64,000 nt of DNA from Flavobacterium sp. (GCA_014378065.1 JACMOK010000071.1:49099-113098); one strand, 5' to 3'. Numbered from the stretch's first letter, positions 35,093 to 43,599 are shown. Notes: a model not told the origin generated them from the sequence alone. Numbers and translations: made by a program.

Positions 35093-35872
35093 ATGGCGAA
35101 TACAAAAGAACTAAGTGTTGAAGAAAAATTAAGAGCATTATACGATTTGCAATTGATTGACACGAGAATTGATGAAATCAGAAATGTTAGAGGTGAACTT
35201 CCATTAGAGGTAGAAGATTTGGAAGATGAAGTAGCTGGTTTGTCCACACGTTCGGAAAAATTAAAACAAGATTTAGAAAGCATCGAAGAACAAATCAAAG
35301 CTAAAAAAATTGCTGTTGAAGAGTACCAGACATCGATTAAACGTTATACCAAACAACAGGAAAGCGTTCGAAACAACCGAGAATTTAACTCTTTGACTAA
35401 AGAAGTTGAATTCCAAGAACTCGAAATCCAATTGGCCGAAAAGCAAATTAAGGAAATGAGAGCGTCAATGGAACACAAAAAAGAAGTGATCTCCAGTTCT
35501 AAAGAAAAATTAGAAGCCAAAAGTAGCCACTTGAAACACAAGAAAGCAGAATTGAGCGACATCATGTCAGAAACAGCAAAAGAAGAAACCTTTCTTTCCG
35601 AAAAATCAGCTGAATTTGAGGCTTTAATTGAAGAGCGACTGTTGGCCGCATACAAAAGAATTCGAAGCAGTGTTCGCAACGGATTGGCGGTAGTATCGAT
35701 CGAAAGAGGCGCTTCTGCCGGATCATTCTTTACCATTCCCCCGCAAACACAGGTTGAAATCGCCGGAAGAAAAAAAGTCATCACCGACGAACACTCCGGA
35801 AGAATTTTAGTGGACAGTTCACTAGCGGAAGAAGAAAGAGAAAAAATGAAAAAATTATTTTCTAAATTCTAA
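35093..35872 (+). CDS. CdsZ-like coiled-coil protein without zinc-ribbon cysteines
   Basis: A 259-residue protein. Residues ~5-190 are a long antiparallel coiled coil ('EEKLRALYDLQLIDTRIDE' to 'LIEERLLAAYKRIRSS'). The end is the zinc-ribbon module of the CdsZ/YbgI-partner family, but the cysteines normally in CxxC pairs are replaced: 'ERGASAGSFFTIPPQ' where ERGACGGCF... is usual, and 'DEHSGRILVD' where CEHCGRILV is usual. No Cys is left, so zinc cannot be bound as in the family. It is co-transcribed after the Nif3-like gene and ends in a terminator. Confidence 0.85.
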   Translation: MANTKELSVEEKLRALYDLQLIDTRIDEIRNVRGELPLEVEDLEDEVAGLSTRSEKLKQDLESIEEQIKAKKIAVEEYQTSIKRYTKQQESVRNNREFNSLTKEVEFQELEIQLAEKQIKEMRASMEHKKEVISSSKEKLEAKSSHLKHKKAELSDIMSETAKEETFLSEKSAEFEALIEERLLAAYKRIRSSVRNGLAVVSIERGASAGSFFTIPPQTQVEIAGRKKVITDEHSGRILVDSSLAEEEREKMKKLFSKF

Positions 35873-35878
35873 AAATAC

Positions 35879-35902
35879 AGCCTCGATGTTCGGGGCTTTT
35901 TT
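35879..35902 (+). terminator. Terminator of the Nif3/CdsZ operon
   Basis: Stem agcctcg / cggggct (one T-G) with loop atgtt and a six-T run. The T run touches the ATG of the next gene at 35903. Confidence 0.65.
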
Positions 35903-36742
35903 ATGGAAAAAATAAAATACTGGCTGCTGACCAAATCCATCGGATTTTACATCAACCTATTGCGTTATTGGAATCCGAAAAAAGCAGCCTTACTGGCTTA
36001 CAAATTGTTTAGCAATCCCAGGATCGGTAAATTCTCTGAAGAAACTTTGCCTTTGGTTTTACAGGATGCATTAAAAGAAACAGTTCACTTCAACGAACAT
36101 ACTTTCCAAACCTATACTTGGAGCGGCAACGAAACGGTAACCTTATTGGTTCACGGTTGGGAAAGCAATGCCTCGCGCTGGGAGAAACTGTTGCCCCACC
36201 TCAAAAAAACCGGCCATACTATTGTCGCGCTCGATGCTCCGGCCCATGGTTTGTCTAGCGGCAAAGAATTCAACGTGCCACAATATGCCGCCTTTATTGA
36301 CGTCCTCACCCAAAGATACCAACCCAAACACATCATCGGTCATTCTATCGGCGGCATTGCCAGTGTATATTACCAGCACCATTACCCCAACCAGTTAAAA
36401 AAAATGATTTTGCTGGGCGCCCCTTCCGATTTCACCATCTTGATTTCCAATTATGTAAAATTGCTGGGACTCCATTCTAAAATTCACCAATTTTTAAAAG
36501 ACTACACCAAAGAAAAATTCGCCATAGCCATTGAAGACTTTTCAGCCGAAAAATTTCTGAAGTCGTCTTCACTACTCGGCATAGTGGCACACGATCACGA
36601 CGACACCGTGGTGGCCTTTTCAGAAGGTAAAAAACTGGCTTCCAGCTGGAAAAACGCAACCTTCATACAAACCCAGGGACTAGGACACAGCCTTCATGAC
36701 GATGCGTTGTACCAAAAAATAATATCCTTTTTAATGCAATAA
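35903..36742 (+). CDS. Alpha/beta hydrolase
   Basis: A 279-residue alpha/beta-hydrolase-fold protein. After an N-terminal ~75-residue helical region come 'TLLVHGWESNASRWEKLLPH' (oxyanion strand), the nucleophile elbow 'GHSIGGIA' with Ser, 'VAHDHDDTVV' (acid region) and the catalytic His in 'GLGHSLHDD'. The family hydrolyses esters, thioesters or amides; substrate is unknown. The start ATG follows the upstream terminator's T run directly and no later ATG fits, so expression must come from read-through, a promoter within the CdsZ-like gene, or a leaderless transcript. Confidence 0.85.
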   Translation: MEKIKYWLLTKSIGFYINLLRYWNPKKAALLAYKLFSNPRIGKFSEETLPLVLQDALKETVHFNEHTFQTYTWSGNETVTLLVHGWESNASRWEKLLPHLKKTGHTIVALDAPAHGLSSGKEFNVPQYAAFIDVLTQRYQPKHIIGHSIGGIASVYYQHHYPNQLKKMILLGAPSDFTILISNYVKLLGLHSKIHQFLKDYTKEKFAIAIEDFSAEKFLKSSSLLGIVAHDHDDTVVAFSEGKKLASSWKNATFIQTQGLGHSLHDDALYQKIISFLMQ

Positions 36743-36750
36743 TTTTTCGC

Positions 36751-36832
36751 AGAAGCCATTTCCGGCTTTTAGTTCCAATCTTTTTATTTTTAGAGAAAAA
36801 ATAAAAAGGATTTCTACTACAATCCGGGCTAA
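36751..36832 (-). repeat. Dispersed ~80-base hairpin repeat, copy C
   Basis: Read on the minus strand it shows the same pattern as copies A and B: 'tagcccggattgtag', 'agaaatccttttta', loop, 'aaaaagattggaac', 'taaaagccggaaatggct'. It lies between the hydrolase and rluF genes. Confidence 0.85.
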
Positions 36833-36876
36833 AAAAATTTCGCGAACGCCGAATTAATCCTTACTAAATTTAATAG

Positions 36877-36884
36877 TACTTTTG
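36877..36884 (+). promoter_or_regulatory. -7 element very close to the rluF start
   Basis: TACTTTTG matches the -7 consensus and ends 4 bases before the rluF ATG, so a transcript starting at the usual distance would be leaderless. Confidence 0.45.
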
Positions 36885-36888
36885 TGCC

Positions 36889-37830
36889 ATGGAAGAACAG
36901 GTCAAAAGGCTCAATAAATTTATCGGCGAAACTGGTTTCTGCTCCCGTCGGGAAGCAGACAAACTTATTGAAGACGGCCGGGTCACAATCAACGGCATTG
37001 TTCCTGAAATGGGAACCAAAGTGTCTCCCTCCGATGAAGTGCGCATCGATGGCAAACTGATCCGCGACAATCAAGAAAAGCTAATCTATTTGGCGTTTAA
37101 TAAACCCGTCGGAATTGAATGCACCACCAACCTTGAAGTTCGCGACAATATTATAGATTATATCAACCATCCCAAACGTATTTTCCCCATCGGCCGGCTG
37201 GATAAAGCGAGTGAAGGTTTAATCTTCATGACCAATGACGGCGATATCGTCAATAAAATTCTTCGGGCCAGAAACAACCACGAAAAAGAATACACCGTCA
37301 CGGTGAGCAAACCCATTACCGAAGATTTTATACAACGCATGGGAGACGGCGTGCCGATTTTGGATACCGTTACCCGAAAATGCAAAGTGGAACAAATCAG
37401 TCAATTTATTTTTAAAATTATTTTAACGCAGGGACTTAACAGACAAATTCGAAGAATGTGCGAGTATCTAGGTTATGAAGTCACTGCTTTAAAACGCATT
37501 CGAATTATCAACATCTCTTTGGATTTACCAGTTGGCAGATACCGCGATTTGACCGATGCCGAGATCCAAAAATTAAACCAGCTCATTGAACCCTCAAGTA
37601 AAACCGAGGAAGCGAGTTTGCCAAAAACAGCTCATAAAAGAAAGACGATGCCCGAAAAAAAAGCAATCGTTCCGTTCAAAAAAAAGATAGAATCTACAAA
37701 GACAATCCCCTCAGAAAGACCGATAGCTCCAGATGAAAATAAAAACGATAGTCCGAACGCTGCGTCTAAATGGAAAGTCGATTTCATTAAAAAAGATGAT
37801 CCCAATTATAAAAAAAAAGGAGAATACTGA
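36889..37830 (+). CDS. rluF: 23S rRNA pseudouridine synthase, RluF-like
   Basis: A 313-residue enzyme converting a uridine of 23S rRNA to pseudouridine. S4 RNA-binding domain at ~6-60 ('LNKFIGETGFCSRREADKLI'), catalytic motif 'GRLDKASEGL' with the essential Asp (~Asp103), 'FNKPVGIECTT' and 'QGLNRQIRRMCEYLGYEV' are present. The 'NRQIRRMCE' form fits RluF rather than RluB. The last ~85 residues are a basic, low-complexity tail rich in Lys/Pro/Ser, an extension beyond the bacterial norm. Upstream lie repeat C and a -7 element abutting the ATG. Confidence 0.9.
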   Translation: MEEQVKRLNKFIGETGFCSRREADKLIEDGRVTINGIVPEMGTKVSPSDEVRIDGKLIRDNQEKLIYLAFNKPVGIECTTNLEVRDNIIDYINHPKRIFPIGRLDKASEGLIFMTNDGDIVNKILRARNNHEKEYTVTVSKPITEDFIQRMGDGVPILDTVTRKCKVEQISQFIFKIILTQGLNRQIRRMCEYLGYEVTALKRIRIINISLDLPVGRYRDLTDAEIQKLNQLIEPSSKTEEASLPKTAHKRKTMPEKKAIVPFKKKIESTKTIPSERPIAPDENKNDSPNAASKWKVDFIKKDDPNYKKKGEY

Positions 37831-37947
37831 GTTGTCGATAGGCAAAATTTTATATTGTGAAAATTACCACCTCTTTTTTCATCATATTCCATGAAATGAG
37901 CCAGCACAATATGGTATTAAAATTTGGGTGATTGAGATAAAAAGTTA

Positions 37948-38070
37948 ATTATTCTAAGTCGTTGTCAGTGATCCTTTTGCCGCGGTAGAAATATTTTATG
38001 CCAGTATTGCTATTAAATTATCTAATAATCATACCGCACACACTACTATTGTAATATGTATTTTTTTCAT
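37948..38070 (-). pseudogene. Remnant of a secreted-protein gene (signal peptide region)
   Basis: From the ATG at 38070 on the minus strand the frame reads 'MKKIHITIVVCAV', stop, 'LLDNLIAILA', stop, 'NISTAAKGSLTTT', stop. This has the look of a signal peptide ending before a Gln (ILA|Q, with CAA now TAA). It suggests a decayed secreted-protein gene. Nothing recognisable follows down to the rluF end. Confidence 0.35.
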
Positions 38071-38115
38071 GATAGTGTTTTAAATTGTTAACGGGATTCT
38101 ATTCCGTTTAAAAAA

Positions 38116-38309
38116 TTAATTTTTGATGACTTTAATAATCTTTTCGTTGGTAGTTTGTATAGTAATGAAATAAACTCCTGAACTTAAACTACTCAAGTCA
38201 ATCGTTTCATGATTTTCACCAAGATTGCTTGTTTTTTTTTGGTAAACAATTTGCGAGTTTGATTGCGCCGAATTTTTGCAAAAAAAAGGCAATTTCCTGT
38301 GGAGGGGTT
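38116..38309 (-). pseudogene. Frameshifted remnant of a T9SS type A sorting domain
   Basis: On the minus strand one frame reads 'LKNPSTGN', the classic T9SS type A opening; after an 8-base homopolymer (38280-38287) the domain continues in the neighbouring frame: 'KNSAQSNSQIVYQKK', 'ENHETIDLSSLSSGVYF', 'TIQTTNEKIIKVIKN', stop. The body of the protein is gone: an in-frame stop lies a short way upstream, then comes folD. The frameshift itself could be a sequencing error in the homopolymer, but the missing body cannot. Confidence 0.65.
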
Positions 38310-38425
38310 TTTAAGAACGTGACCAAAAAGTAAGGCTGAACAATTGACTTTGTTGCAATATTTAAAAAATGTGAAAAAGCCACATCAGGAGCTATCTTTT
38401 TGGGGGTTGTGCCAGCGGTAACTTT

Positions 38426-39307
38426 TTATTGTAACTTTCGTTGTTCTCGAGCCAAAAGCGTATTTTTTAAGAGCATGGCAATGGTCATCGGACCAACGCC
38501 GCCCGGTACAGGAGTAATATAGGAAGCTTTTTTACTCACATTTTCGAAATCGACATCTCCCGTAATGCGATACCCTTTTTCAGTCGTCTTGTCTTCTACT
38601 CGGGTAATGCCCACGTCTATGATTACCGCACCCTCTTTGACCATCTCGGCCTTTAAATAATTAGGTACGCCTAATGCAGTAATGATGATATCGGCTTGGG
38701 TCGTAATTTCCGCCATGTTTTTGGTATAGCTATGGGTTAAGGTAACCGTAGAATTTCCGGGGAAACCTTTGCGTCCCATCAAAATGCTCATGGGTCTTCC
38801 CACAATATGGCTCCTGCCTATTACCACCGTATGTTTTCCTTTGGTTTCAACTTGGTATCGTTCTAATAATTCTAATATTCCAAAAGGTGTTGCAGGGATG
38901 AATGTGGTCATATCCAAAGCCATTTTTCCAAAATTTTCTGGGTGAAAACCATCTACATCTTTACTCGGATCAATCGCCATGAGTACTTTTTGCGTATCAA
39001 TTTGTTCGGGCAACGGCAACTGTACAATGAATCCATCAATATCATCGTCTTCATTAAGCTGTTTTATCTTTTTCAACAACTCGGCCTCCGAAGTCGTACT
39101 GGGCATTTTAATTAAAGTCGATTCAAAACCCACCAATTCACAAGCTTTGACTTTACTGCCAACATAAGTGAGACTAGCCCCATCGTTGCCAACAATGATA
39201 GCGGCAAGATGTGGTACTTTTTCGTGGTTCTTTTTCATCAAATCGACCTCAGCCGTGATTTCACTTTTGATATCAGCCGCTATTTTTTTTCCGTCTAATA
39301 ATTGCAT
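38426..39307 (-). CDS. folD: Methylenetetrahydrofolate dehydrogenase/cyclohydrolase
   Basis: A 293-residue bifunctional enzyme interconverting 5,10-methylene- and 10-formyl-tetrahydrofolate. Active-site Tyr48 and Lys52 ('TYVGSKVKAC'), 'FIVQLPLPEQID', Rossmann motif 'VVIGRSHIVGRPMSILM' and the C-terminal 'TPVPGGVGPMTIAMLLKNT' are all canonical. It is the second gene on the minus strand after ffh, separated by a terminator, so it probably has its own weak promoter or receives read-through. Confidence 0.97.
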   Translation of the reverse strand: MQLLDGKKIAADIKSEITAEVDLMKKNHEKVPHLAAIIVGNDGASLTYVGSKVKACELVGFESTLIKMPSTTSEAELLKKIKQLNEDDDIDGFIVQLPLPEQIDTQKVLMAIDPSKDVDGFHPENFGKMALDMTTFIPATPFGILELLERYQVETKGKHTVVIGRSHIVGRPMSILMGRKGFPGNSTVTLTHSYTKNMAEITTQADIIITALGVPNYLKAEMVKEGAVIIDVGITRVEDKTTEKGYRITGDVDFENVSKKASYITPVPGGVGPMTIAMLLKNTLLAREQRKLQ

Positions 39308-39336
39308 CGCGTTATTGTTTTGGAGTTTGTATTAAA

Positions 39337-39369
39337 TAAAAAAGACGTGAAAAATCACGTCCTTTTTTT
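39337..39369 (-). terminator. Terminator of ffh
   Basis: Stem gacgtga / tcacgtc with an aaaa loop and T runs on either strand; on the minus strand it follows the ffh stop directly. Confidence 0.85.
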
Positions 39370-40705
39370 ATCTCATGCCTTTCATTCCGCCCATCATCTT
39401 CATCAGGTTTTTCCCTCCAGGCCCTTGCATCATTTTCATCATTTTGCTCATTTGGTCAAATTGCTTCATTAACTGGTTGACTTCTTCAATTTTTCGTCCA
39501 GCACCTTTGGCAATTCTTGCTTTTCTCTTGACATCGATGATAGAAGGCCTGGTTCTTTCTGAAGGAGTCATCGAATGGATAATCGCTTCGATGTGCTTAA
39601 ACGCATCGTCTTCAATTTCTACATCTTTCATCGCTTTAGAAGCCCCTGGAATCATCCCAACAAGGTCCTTCATATTCCCCATCTTCTTCACCTGTTGAAT
39701 TTGGGAAAGAAAATCATCAAAACCAAATTCGTTTTTGGCAATCTTCTTTTGAATCTTTCTAGCTTCTTCTTCATCGAATTGCTCTTGCGCTCTTTCTACC
39801 AAAGACACCACATCTCCCATTCCAAGAATCCGTTCTGCCATACGCGAAGGATAAAAAATATCGATGGCATCCATTTTTTCTCCGGTACCGACAAATTTAA
39901 TTGGTTTGTTTACTACCGATTTGATCGAAATGGCCGCTCCTCCGCGCGTATCGCCATCCAATTTGGTAAGGATCACACCATCAAAATTCAATCGGTCGTT
40001 AAAGGCTTTGGCGGTGTTGACAGCATCTTGTCCTGTCATGGCATCTACCACAAATAAAGTTTCCTGGGGTTGAATTGCTTGGTGGACATTGGCAATTTCT
40101 GCCATCATTTCTTCATCAACCGCCAAACGTCCGGCAGTATCGACAATTACGACATTAAATCCTTTTTCCTTTGCGTATTTGACGGCGTTTGTCGCGATTT
40201 CTACAGGGTTGTTGTTTCCTATTTCCGAATATACCTCAACTCCAATTTGGTCTCCCACTATATGCAACTGGTTGATTGCCGCCGGACGATACACATCACA
40301 GGCCACCAAAAGTGGCTTCTTATTCTTTTTAGTTTTAAGAAAATTGGCTAGCTTTCCGGAGAAAGTTGTTTTTCCTGAACCTTGTAAACCCGACATTAAA
40401 ATGACGGTTGGATTGCCAGAAAGGTTGATTCCGGCTACATCGCCTCCCATCAGTTCGGTCAATTCATCTTTGACCAATTTAACCAGTAACTGTCCGGGTT
40501 GCAAGGTCGTTAATACGTCTTGACCCAGTGCCTTTTCTTTGACTTTGGTTGTAAAATCTTTAGCAATTTTAAAATTGACATCGGCATCTAACAATGCGCG
40601 ACGAACTTCTTTTAAAGTCTCTGCAACATTTATTTCGGTTATTTTTCCATGTCCTTTGAGGATGTGGAATGCTTTGTCTAATTTTTCACTTAAATTATCG
40701 AACAT
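39368..40705 (-). CDS. ffh: Signal recognition particle protein Ffh
   Basis: A 445-residue GTPase that binds signal sequences and 4.5S RNA for co-translational targeting. N domain (1-85), G domain with 'GLQGSGKTTFSGKLA' (G1), 'DTAGRLAVDEEMM' (G3), 'TKLDGDTRGGAA' (G4) and 'GTGEKMDAIDIF', and the Met-rich M domain from ~330 ('MMKMMQGPGGKNLMKMMGG'). Length matches the family. It has a strong promoter upstream and a terminator downstream; the 4.5S RNA gene is not visible here. Confidence 0.97.
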   Translation of the reverse strand: MFDNLSEKLDKAFHILKGHGKITEINVAETLKEVRRALLDADVNFKIAKDFTTKVKEKALGQDVLTTLQPGQLLVKLVKDELTELMGGDVAGINLSGNPTVILMSGLQGSGKTTFSGKLANFLKTKKNKKPLLVACDVYRPAAINQLHIVGDQIGVEVYSEIGNNNPVEIATNAVKYAKEKGFNVVIVDTAGRLAVDEEMMAEIANVHQAIQPQETLFVVDAMTGQDAVNTAKAFNDRLNFDGVILTKLDGDTRGGAAISIKSVVNKPIKFVGTGEKMDAIDIFYPSRMAERILGMGDVVSLVERAQEQFDEEEARKIQKKIAKNEFGFDDFLSQIQQVKKMGNMKDLVGMIPGASKAMKDVEIEDDAFKHIEAIIHSMTPSERTRPSIIDVKRKARIAKGAGRKIEEVNQLMKQFDQMSKMMKMMQGPGGKNLMKMMGGMKGMR

Positions 40706-40727
40706 ATGGCTACTGGTTTTAAAGATG

Positions 40728-40757
40728 CAAATATAAGGTAAACAAGTTGCCTTTCAA
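40728..40757 (-). promoter_or_regulatory. Promoter of ffh
   Basis: On the minus strand: TTG (40755-40757), 19-base spacer, TATATTTG (40728-40735). This is an ideal flavobacterial promoter; transcription would start about 17 bases before the ATG. Confidence 0.8.
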
Positions 40758-40877
40758 AGTGGTAATCTGCCAAAATAAGGCGTCAGTTTATTGTAATATT
40801 ATAACATTACTTTTAAAACCTGTAGGCTTAATGGCGAAAGTGTCCTATAAATTTATGTGCATTAATAGATAGAAATT

Positions 40878-41030
40878 ATGAAAACTACCCTAAAATTTAA
40901 ATTGTTGATTCTGATTTTATTTTCTGCCTTAATTTTTTCATGTAGTTCCAGCAGAACCGGAAGCGCCGCAGATACCACCGGAACGAACGGCGCTACAAAT
41001 GGAACGGGAAAAATGCCGAAAACCAATTAG
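40878..41030 (+). CDS. Small lipoprotein (50 residues)
   Basis: A 50-residue frame with a textbook lipoprotein signal ('MKTTLKFKLLILILFSALIF' then SCSSS; lipobox Cys23). The mature part is only 28 residues, low in complexity and rich in Gly/Thr/Asn ('SAADTTGTNGATNGTGKM'). It stands alone between ffh (divergent) and the lipocalin-like lipoprotein. Codon use is like the neighbours, and the signal peptide is too good to be chance. It might be a small outer-membrane-linked peptide. No family is recognised. Confidence 0.65.
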   Translation: MKTTLKFKLLILILFSALIFSCSSSRTGSAADTTGTNGATNGTGKMPKTN

Positions 41031-41242
41031 TTTTACCGCTGTAAAAATTTACAAACAGCATCACTGTTCGATCGCTGCTCGAATCTGCAACCTTCTGGTG
41101 CTACCGCTAAACAATGGATGTACATAATATAGTTTAGCATGGTGATAGAACAGCTAAACACGGCAATACAAGAAGTCGCGACTTGCTTTATATTTTCGAT
41201 GGGTAATTTCCGCCTTAAGGATTAGTCTGAATTTGTTAAATA

Positions 41243-41275
41243 GAAAAAAACCAGCTTTGCAGCTGGTTTGTCATT
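41243..41275. terminator. Bidirectional terminator
   Basis: Stem aaaccagc / gctggttt with loop tttgca and flanking A/T. It ends the lipoprotein gene on the minus strand and may also serve the small lipoprotein on the plus strand. The 41031-41242 spacer holds nothing else recognisable. Confidence 0.75.
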
Positions 41276-41290
41276 TTACAGAACAATTAT

Positions 41291-41752
41291 TTAATTTTTT
41301 TCGAAAGTCAGATAGTCGGTGTTATCGCTCGATCCACTAACATCTATGAGTTCAATTTTTGTTGCAGTTCTCGAAACGATATCCCAATCATCATTGATGT
41401 CTTCAAAATCTGCGGGTGCGGTAAAAGCAATATTAAAATCGATAGGATCCTCAGGACTATCGTCTGAACTGTTGGTGTTTGTGACACTCCACGTGCCTGC
41501 AATATTGTTTGTTCCAATGGTTGCCGTCAAGACGTTTCCGCTACCGAAAGTAAAAATATAACCCGTAAAATGATCTGTCTGGTTAAGCGTATGATCAATG
41601 TAGTTTGTGACCCTCCAAGTCCCTTGAGATACCGTATTCACAATTGCGGTGGTATCTTCAACAGGAGCCGCTTTTTTGTCGTCAGAACTACAGGAAAGGG
41701 TAGTAAAAATAAACAGAACGACAGCACCGCAGTAATAATTGAATTTTTTCAT
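41291..41752 (-). CDS. Lipocalin-like lipoprotein
   Basis: A 153-residue lipoprotein: lipobox 'TTLSC' (Cys21), then an Asp/Ser/Lys linker ('SSDDKKAAPVEDTT'). The mature domain has 'GTWRVTNYIDHTLNQT' (the conserved first-strand GxW of lipocalins), 'YIFTFGSGNVLTAT' and 'GTWSVTNTNSSD' and ends 'DYLTFEKN'. This matches the small lipocalin-like lipoproteins common in flavobacteria. Ligand is unknown. Confidence 0.75.
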   Translation of the reverse strand: MKKFNYYCGAVVLFIFTTLSCSSDDKKAAPVEDTTAIVNTVSQGTWRVTNYIDHTLNQTDHFTGYIFTFGSGNVLTATIGTNNIAGTWSVTNTNSSDDSPEDPIDFNIAFTAPADFEDINDDWDIVSRTATKIELIDVSGSSDNTDYLTFEKN

Positions 41753-41820
41753 GATAAGTTTGATTAGGTTTGAATAAATAAAGTTAATTTTTTAAATGAA
41801 TACTGCCACTGCTTTAACAT

Positions 41821-43599
41821 TTACATTCGTTCAGGCACTTCGATACCTAATAAATGAAATGCAGACTTGATAATATCACCGACTTTTTTTGAAAGTTGTA
41901 CACGGAATGTCTTTATGTCAAGATTTTGTTCTCCCAAAATAGAAACCGTCTGGTAAAAAGAATTGTATTCTTTGACCAGTTCATAAGTATAGTTTGCGAT
42001 GACTGCCGGGCTATGATTTTGAGCGGCAAGTTGAATGATTTCGGGATAACTTGAGATTTGTTTGAGCAATTCCTTTTCCTTTTCATGCAGTTGATCAATC
42101 GCAACAGCAACATTTATTTCGAAGTCGGCTTTGCGAAGGATCGATTGGATTCTCGCATAGGTATACTGAATAAAAGGCCCTGTATTTCCTGCAAAATCCA
42201 CCGACTCTTCGGGGTTAAAAAGTATGCCTTTTTTGGGATCCACTTTTAAAATATAGTATTTTAATGCGCCCATTCCGATCATCTTATACAATTTTGTTTT
42301 TTCACCTTCTGAATATCCTTCTAATTTTCCTAACTCTTCAGATAAATTTTGAGCCGTTTGAGTCATTTCTTGCATCAAATCATCTGCGTCTACCACCGTA
42401 CCTTCTCTGGATTTCATTTTGCCAGAAGGCAAATCCACCATGCCATAAGATAAGTGAAAAAGATTTTTAGACCATTCAAAACCTAATTTTTTTAAAATTA
42501 AAAACAAGACTTTAAAATGATAATCCTGTTCATTACCCACGGTGTAAACCATCCCGCCTACATCTGGAAAATCTTTTACCCGCTGAATTGCAGTTCCGAT
42601 ATCTTGTGTCATGTAAACTGCCGTGCCGTCTGATCGCAACACAATTTTACGATCTAGACCCTCTCCGGTCAGGTCAATCCAAACCGAGCCATCGGGTTCT
42701 TTTTCGAAAATGCCCTTTTCTAGACCCAATTGCACAACTTGTTTTCCTAAGATGTAGGTGTTACTTTCGTAATAATAGCTGTCAAAATTGACTCCCAAAT
42801 TATTATAGGTTTCAGCGAAGCCCTCATAAACCCATTGGTTCATTTTTTTCCAAAGAGCTACCGTTGCAATATCTCCCGCTTCCCAGTCAATCAACATTTG
42901 CTGTGCTTCAAGAAGTAAAGGCGCCTGCTTTTTTGCTTCTTCTTCCGTTTTGCCTTCCGAGATCAATGAGCTGATTTGATTTTTATATTCTTTGTCGAAA
43001 GCAACATAATATTTGCCTACCAACTTATCCCCTTTCAAACCCGTGAGCTCTGGTGTGTCTTGATTTCCGAATTTCTGCCACGCCAACATTGATTTGCAAA
43101 TATGAATGCCTCGATCGTTGATAATTTGGGTCTTATAAACTTTTTTCCCTGAGGCTTTAAGAATCTCTGCGACCGAGTATCCCAAAAGATTATTTCTGAC
43201 ATGCCCCAAATGCAAGGGCTTGTTCGTATTGGGAGACGAATATTCGACCATGATGGCTTTGTTGTCTTCGGAAGCTTTTACAAGTCCATACTGCTCATTG
43301 TATTTAATATCGTTAAAGAATTGAAGATAATAACTATCAGACACTACAATATTTAAAAAGCCAGAAACCACATTGCATCGCACTACTTCGCTTACCTGAT
43401 CTACTAAATAACTGCCAATTTTGTTTCCCAATTCTGTTGGATTGCTTTTGATTTGCTTTAAAAGTGGGAATAAAACCAAAGTTATATCACCCTCAAATTC
43501 CTTTCGAGTAGCTTGAAATTCTATTCTTTCAACGGTGAAGTCAAATAAAATCGAGACGGCTTTTTTAATATGTGGCAGAAGAATGTGCTGAACTGACAT
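41821..43599 (-). CDS. argS: Arginine--tRNA ligase
   Basis: A 592-residue class I aminoacyl-tRNA synthetase. N-terminal additional domain at ~1-110, the HIGH-type motif 'NKPLHLGHVRNN' (~129-140), 'QIINDRGIHICKSMLAWQ', the KMSKS-like 'SGKMKSREGT' and the C-terminal anticodon-binding helical domain (~470-592) with the 'LLGIEVPERM' end. The essential gene stands alone. A -7-like TATCTTTG lies just upstream on the minus strand. Confidence 0.97.
   Translation of the reverse strand: MSVQHILLPHIKKAVSILFDFTVERIEFQATRKEFEGDITLVLFPLLKQIKSNPTELGNKIGSYLVDQVSEVVRCNVVSGFLNIVVSDSYYLQFFNDIKYNEQYGLVKASEDNKAIMVEYSSPNTNKPLHLGHVRNNLLGYSVAEILKASGKKVYKTQIINDRGIHICKSMLAWQKFGNQDTPELTGLKGDKLVGKYYVAFDKEYKNQISSLISEGKTEEEAKKQAPLLLEAQQMLIDWEAGDIATVALWKKMNQWVYEGFAETYNNLGVNFDSYYYESNTYILGKQVVQLGLEKGIFEKEPDGSVWIDLTGEGLDRKIVLRSDGTAVYMTQDIGTAIQRVKDFPDVGGMVYTVGNEQDYHFKVLFLILKKLGFEWSKNLFHLSYGMVDLPSGKMKSREGTVVDADDLMQEMTQTAQNLSEELGKLEGYSEGEKTKLYKMIGMGALKYYILKVDPKKGILFNPEESVDFAGNTGPFIQYTYARIQSILRKADFEINVAVAIDQLHEKEKELLKQISSYPEIIQLAAQNHSPAVIANYTYELVKEYNSFYQTVSILGEQNLDIKTFRVQLSKKVGDIIKSAFHLLGIEVPERM

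Noticed and set aside
37831-37947. Possible further coding sequence between rluF and the decayed remnants
   Set aside because: Frames here have many stops and no family resemblance; nothing supports a gene.
41031-41242. Possible small RNA between the two lipoprotein genes
   Set aside because: No promoter of the local type or stable structure was seen apart from the terminator of the neighbouring gene.
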